The notes beneath the pieces were generated by a model. It did not search any database. It was not told where the DNA came from and saw nothing but the letters and a program-made list of their open reading frames with translations. DNA of 34,722 bases from Actinomycetota bacterium. GTDB lineage: Bacteria > Actinomycetota > Actinomycetes > Streptosporangiales > Streptosporangiaceae. The position numbers were made by a program, and so were the translations under genes. The stretch spans positions 1-34,722 of the forward strand of contig DAHVAN010000033.1 in assembly GCA_027314595.1 (NCBI GenBank). Reading direction: 5' to 3'. The stretch's first letter is position 1; every line of letters starts with the position of its first letter. Shown in pieces: positions 32,311 to 34,722 of this stretch.

Positions 32311-32812
32311 TTACTCCCCGAGGTCATCGAGCCTCTGCCGCACCCACTGAAGGTCGTTCCGCCACTGGGCATTGCTCGGATCGAGCGCGGCAAGGCAGGT
32401 GCTTATGGTGAGGCTGGCCTCGTATGCCGACCGGGCGGCGGGCAGGTCCCCGGCGGCCACCGCCACGTCCCCGACCTTGTCGTGGCTGACGGACAGGTCG
32501 CGCTGCCAGCCGGCGTTGCCGGGGTCGGCGCCGGTCCGCCGGAGGTACTCCTGCAGCAGGGCTTGCCAGCAGGGTCAGGTCAGTAAGGCGGTTGACGTCG
32601 GCCTGCAGCCCGCCCAGGCCCGGACCGGGCGGTTCATCCTCGCCATTCAGGGCGAATGACAGGTCATCCAGGCTCATCGCGCCGTAGCAGACAGCCACCT
32701 GATGCACGATCGCTGTCTGCCGGGGTGTCAGCAGCGCGAGGAGCTCGCCCAGCAGGATGTCGGCGCTGCCGAGCAGCATCGCCTCCGCCAGCGCGGTCTC
32801 CAGCGGCCTCTA
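32311..32812 (-). pseudogene. TPR-repeat protein C-terminus, frameshifted
   Basis: Two minus-strand frames carry pieces of one actinobacterial TPR protein. The first (32,812-32,600) has [20 protein letters not shown], then [11 protein letters not shown] and [12 protein letters not shown]. The second (about 32,570-32,311) reads TGADPGNAGWQRDLSVSHDK, GDLPAARSAYEASLTI and AQWRNDLQWVRQRLDDLGE before a TAA. A deletion and frame change near 32,570-32,600 separate them; several TPR units are missing. Upstream of 32,812 a TAG in frame and helicase sequence on the other strand show a junction. Such TPR proteins are often NTPase-associated regulators. Confidence 0.65.
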
Positions 32813-33324
32813 AGGCACGCGGCATCGATGCACAACCCGGAGTTCCACGAGCGGCAGCGGATGCGCGCCTCCACCTACAACATCCCGCGGTTCCTGCACT
32901 GCTACCAGGAGACCATCAACGGCGGCCTGATCCTGCCTCGCGGCATGCTCGACACCGTCACATCCCTGGCCGCGCAGGCCGGCAGCCGCCTGAACATCAC
33001 CGACCGCCGCTCCCCCGGCACTCCGCAGGACATCACCTGCTCCGCGATCTTGACGCCGACCCAGCGGGACGCGGTCACCGAACTCACCCGGCACGACCTC
33101 GGGATACTGGTCACGCCGCCGGAGCCGGGAAGATCGTCATGGCCTGCGCGATCATCGCCGCCCACCAGGTCCCCACACTCATCCTGGTCGACCGCAAGGC
33201 CCTGGCCGACCAGTGGCGGACCCGGATCGCTGAGTTCCTCGGCATCAAGGCCGGCCAGCTCGGCGGCGGCCGTGCGAAGCTGCGCGGCACCGTCGACGTC
33301 ATCACCTTGCAGACGCCCCGGTGA
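32813..33324 (+). pseudogene. DEAD-type helicase fragment (TOTE-conflict-system type), frameshifted
   Basis: Plus-strand pieces: [60 protein letters not shown] and, in another frame, [36 protein letters not shown] and [20 protein letters not shown]. This is the region around Walker A of the COG1061-like helicase that accompanies primase in TOTE conflict systems. A one-base loss near 33,114-33,121 breaks the frame just at Walker A, and the Thr of GAGKT is Ile. Everything after ITLQT is gone; the primase part is absent as well. Dead relic. Confidence 0.65.
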
Positions 33325-33404
33325 CACTCGCCCTGCCGGCCGGACCATCCCATGCCAGCCACCTAGCCGGACACGTCGACCGGGGAACGTGCCAGAATCT
33401 CCCG

Positions 33405-34169
33405 GTGGCAGAGGAGCAGCTCGACGGCGGGAACACCGGCGGCGCCGTCCGGTCAGGTGACACAGTCCGCCGGGCCGCCGGCCCCTGGACGCCGGCAGTG
33501 CACGCCCTGCTCGCACACCTGGCGGCCAAGAATTTCCCAGGAGCCCCGCGCCCCCTCGGATTCGACGACCAGGGCCGTGAGATCCTCACCTTCATAGAGG
33601 GCGAGACCGTCGGCAGCCGCAAGCCGTGGCCCGCCTGGACGCACGCCGAGGACACCCTTGACCAGGTCGCCCGCTGGATGCGCGCTTACCACCAGGCCGT
33701 CGCCGACTTCGTCCCGCCGCCCGGCGCCGTCTGGCGAGAAGGCGGCACCTGGTCACCAGGCCTGATCATCGGCCACAACGACACCGCCCCCTACAACGCC
33801 GCCTGGCACCAGGGCACACTGGCCGGGTTCTTCGACTGGGACTTCGCCGGGCCCGCCGCACCAGAATGGGACCTGGCCTTCGCCGCCTTCAGCTGGGTGC
33901 CCCTGCACGCCCGGCACGTTGTCGCCGCCGAGGGATTCACCGACTTCGCGGCCAGGCCACGCCGACTCCACCGGTTCCTCCGCGCATACGGCTGGCCGGC
34001 ACCGGAAGCGGAATTCCTCGAAGTTGTGCGGGCGCGCGTCCAAGCCCATGCCGACGGAGTCCGCACTCTCGCCGCCGCAGGAGACGAGGCGTTCGGGCGA
34101 CTGCTCAGCCAGGGTGTCGCCGACGACCTCGACCGGGCTCTCGCCGAACTCAGCAGTTTCCCGCGATAG
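33405..34169 (+). CDS. Aminoglycoside phosphotransferase (APH)-family kinase
   Basis: A 254-residue protein-kinase-like phosphotransferase from GTG 33405. Brenner's motif is IIGHNDTAPYN (His124 to Asn131, with catalytic Asp126), and the metal-binding DWD is at 144-146 (FFDWDFAGPAAPEWDLAFAA). The N-lobe is short (GAVRSGDTVRRAAGPWTPAV); no clear Lys-containing strand can be fixed. Families of this kind phosphorylate small alcohols or amino-sugars and are common in actinomycetes; antibiotic resistance cannot be claimed. It follows directly on the helicase debris, so its own promoter must lie in 33,325-33,400. Confidence 0.85.
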   Translation: MAEEQLDGGNTGGAVRSGDTVRRAAGPWTPAVHALLAHLAAKNFPGAPRPLGFDDQGREILTFIEGETVGSRKPWPAWTHAEDTLDQVARWMRAYHQAVADFVPPPGAVWREGGTWSPGLIIGHNDTAPYNAAWHQGTLAGFFDWDFAGPAAPEWDLAFAAFSWVPLHARHVVAAEGFTDFAARPRRLHRFLRAYGWPAPEAEFLEVVRARVQAHADGVRTLAAAGDEAFGRLLSQGVADDLDRALAELSSFPR

Positions 34170-34234
34170 CACTCCCTGCTCAAACGCAGCAGCCCGGACT
34201 GCACCGCTCGCGATCATGGTGCCACTAAGTGGGC

Positions 34235-34399
34235 AGGTGCCAACTATCGTGGCCCGGCTCGGCCGCCGCCGCAGAGTTGGCGAGAACACCGTGGTGACAG
34301 ATGGCATGGCCAGGTGACAACTATCGTGGCCCGTCACACCCCCACGAGAGAGCAAGCGGACCAGCGTCGCCAACTAGCGTTCCAACTTCGCCAACTAGC
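34235..34399. repeat. Repeated sites resembling insertion-sequence ends
   Basis: A 22-base site (core CAACTATCGTGGCCCG) occurs at 34235-34256 and 34312-34333 with one mismatch. A 12-base site TCGCCAACTAGC is found at 34367-34378 and 34388-34399, 21 bases apart. Multiple spaced copies sharing CAACTA are typical of ends of IS21-like elements. No transposase is present. Confidence 0.5.
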
Positions 34400-34412
34400 C
34401 CCGGCGGTCACA

Positions 34413-34426
34413 CGCGGTTAACCGCG
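34413..34426. promoter_or_regulatory. Perfect 14-base palindrome near the HigB promoter
   Basis: CGCGGTTAACCGCG is a complete palindrome 20 bases before the -35. A direct repeat TATTAACT follows at 34439-34446 and 34455-34462, flanking the -35. These are candidate operator sites. Confidence 0.4.
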
Positions 34427-34445
34427 CCATCGACGGGATATTAAC

Positions 34446-34474
34446 TTGACGTTGTATTAACTGGAGCTCATACT
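34446..34474 (+). promoter_or_regulatory. Promoter for a leaderless HigB-like transcript
   Basis: TTGACG (34446-34451), a 17-base spacer and CATACT (34469-34474). The GTG at 34481 is six bases further, where transcription would start, and no ribosome-binding site is seen. This is a leaderless arrangement common in actinomycetes. Confidence 0.5.
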
Positions 34475-34480
34475 AGGACT

Positions 34481-34722
34481 GTGATCGTCGATTGGACGGA
34501 CGAGTTCGACCGCTGGCTCACCAACGCCGAAGAGTAGGGCGGCAAGCTCCTCGAGGTCGCGGTCGCGCTTCTAAAAGCACTCAACGACCTCCCGGCCAAG
34601 CCGGATGAGGAGTCCCCTACCTTCAAGCGAGTCCGGCAGGCCCGCCGTCATGAGCTGTGGCGGGTCGCCCATCCTTACGACCCCGACGTCGCCGTCCGGA
34701 TCATCTGCTGGTTCCCCGCCAA
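34481..34722 (+). pseudogene. HigB-like (Gp49) toxin with internal stop, cut by window edge
   Basis: From GTG 34481 the frame reads VIVDWTDEFDRWLTNAEE, a TAG (34535-34537), then GGKLLEVAVALLKALNDLPA, ESPTFKRVRQARRHELWRVA and HPYDPDVAVRIICWF up to the edge. This is the phage-derived Gp49/HigB family of RelE-like mRNA interferases, which usually precede an XRE antitoxin. The TAG replaces a Lys or Glu codon of the family. Everything else in frame looks well preserved, so the stop is recent, a sequencing error, or read through. The antitoxin would lie beyond the window. Confidence 0.7.

Larger units (their letters stand above)
34170..34480. other. Intergenic region with insertion-sequence-end-like repeats
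   Basis: No gene is supported. It holds two near-identical 22-base repeats, two 12-base repeats, a 14-base palindrome and the promoter of the toxin gene at 34481. Confidence 0.5.

Overview
The window is very GC-rich DNA with codons ending mainly in G or C. It holds actinobacterial families such as DUF2637, GntR-DUF5808 pairs, PxKF domains, STAS/anti-anti-sigma and many VapBC-like modules. A large actinomycete (Streptosporangiaceae or Streptomyces-like) chromosome is the best guess; this is inferred from gene content and base composition, not proven. No rRNA, tRNA or CRISPR array was seen.

Layout. 1-5.2 kb is a graveyard of mobile DNA: a decayed IS66 transposase, a VapBC pair, a transposase C-terminus, a piece of a MobF-type relaxase joined to a serine recombinase that lacks its catalytic domain, a DUF2637 gene, and fragments of DUF4291 and ADP-ribosylglycohydrolase genes. 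5.4-10.3 kb alternates toxin-antitoxin modules (a PIN_10/DUF433 pair, a damaged RelE pair, a damaged PIN pair) with an intact GntR regulator plus DUF5808 membrane protein operon. 10.6-13.5 kb is an exported SGNH hydrolase with a PxKF tail and an overlapping lipoprotein. 13.5-17.2 kb holds fragments (Clp-N, MerR effector domain, pentapeptide, AraC tail), a well-formed VapBC pair with a clear operator, and an unknown CxxC protein ended by a strong hairpin. 17.2-18.1 kb is an MBL-fold hydrolase on the minus strand.

The centrepiece is 18,291-28,238: three large overlapping genes on the plus strand. They encode a SNF2-type helicase with a C-terminal DUF3883 nuclease-like domain, a DUF1156 zinc-ribbon adenine methylase, and a DUF499 P-loop ATPase with an N-terminal Swt1-like HEPN domain. 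This is the helicase-methylase-ATPase (Hma) arrangement and also half of a BREX type 3 locus, with no PglZ, BrxA or BrxF seen. It is most likely an anti-phage or anti-plasmid defence operon in which methylation marks self DNA and the helicase, nuclease and ATPase act on foreign DNA. Two details are unusual: the middle of the methylase is much lower in GC than everything around it, and the first Arg of the HEPN motif is Gly.

28.4-32.0 kb continues with a VapBC-like pair, an XRE regulator and a STAS protein that diverge from a symmetric promoter, a GNAT acetyltransferase and a flavodoxin-like protein. 32.3-34.7 kb is again debris: a frameshifted TPR gene, a frameshifted TOTE-type helicase fragment, an intact aminoglycoside-phosphotransferase-like kinase, insertion-sequence-end-like repeats, and a HigB-like toxin with an internal stop at the right edge. 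Overall this is a defence island with heavy turnover.
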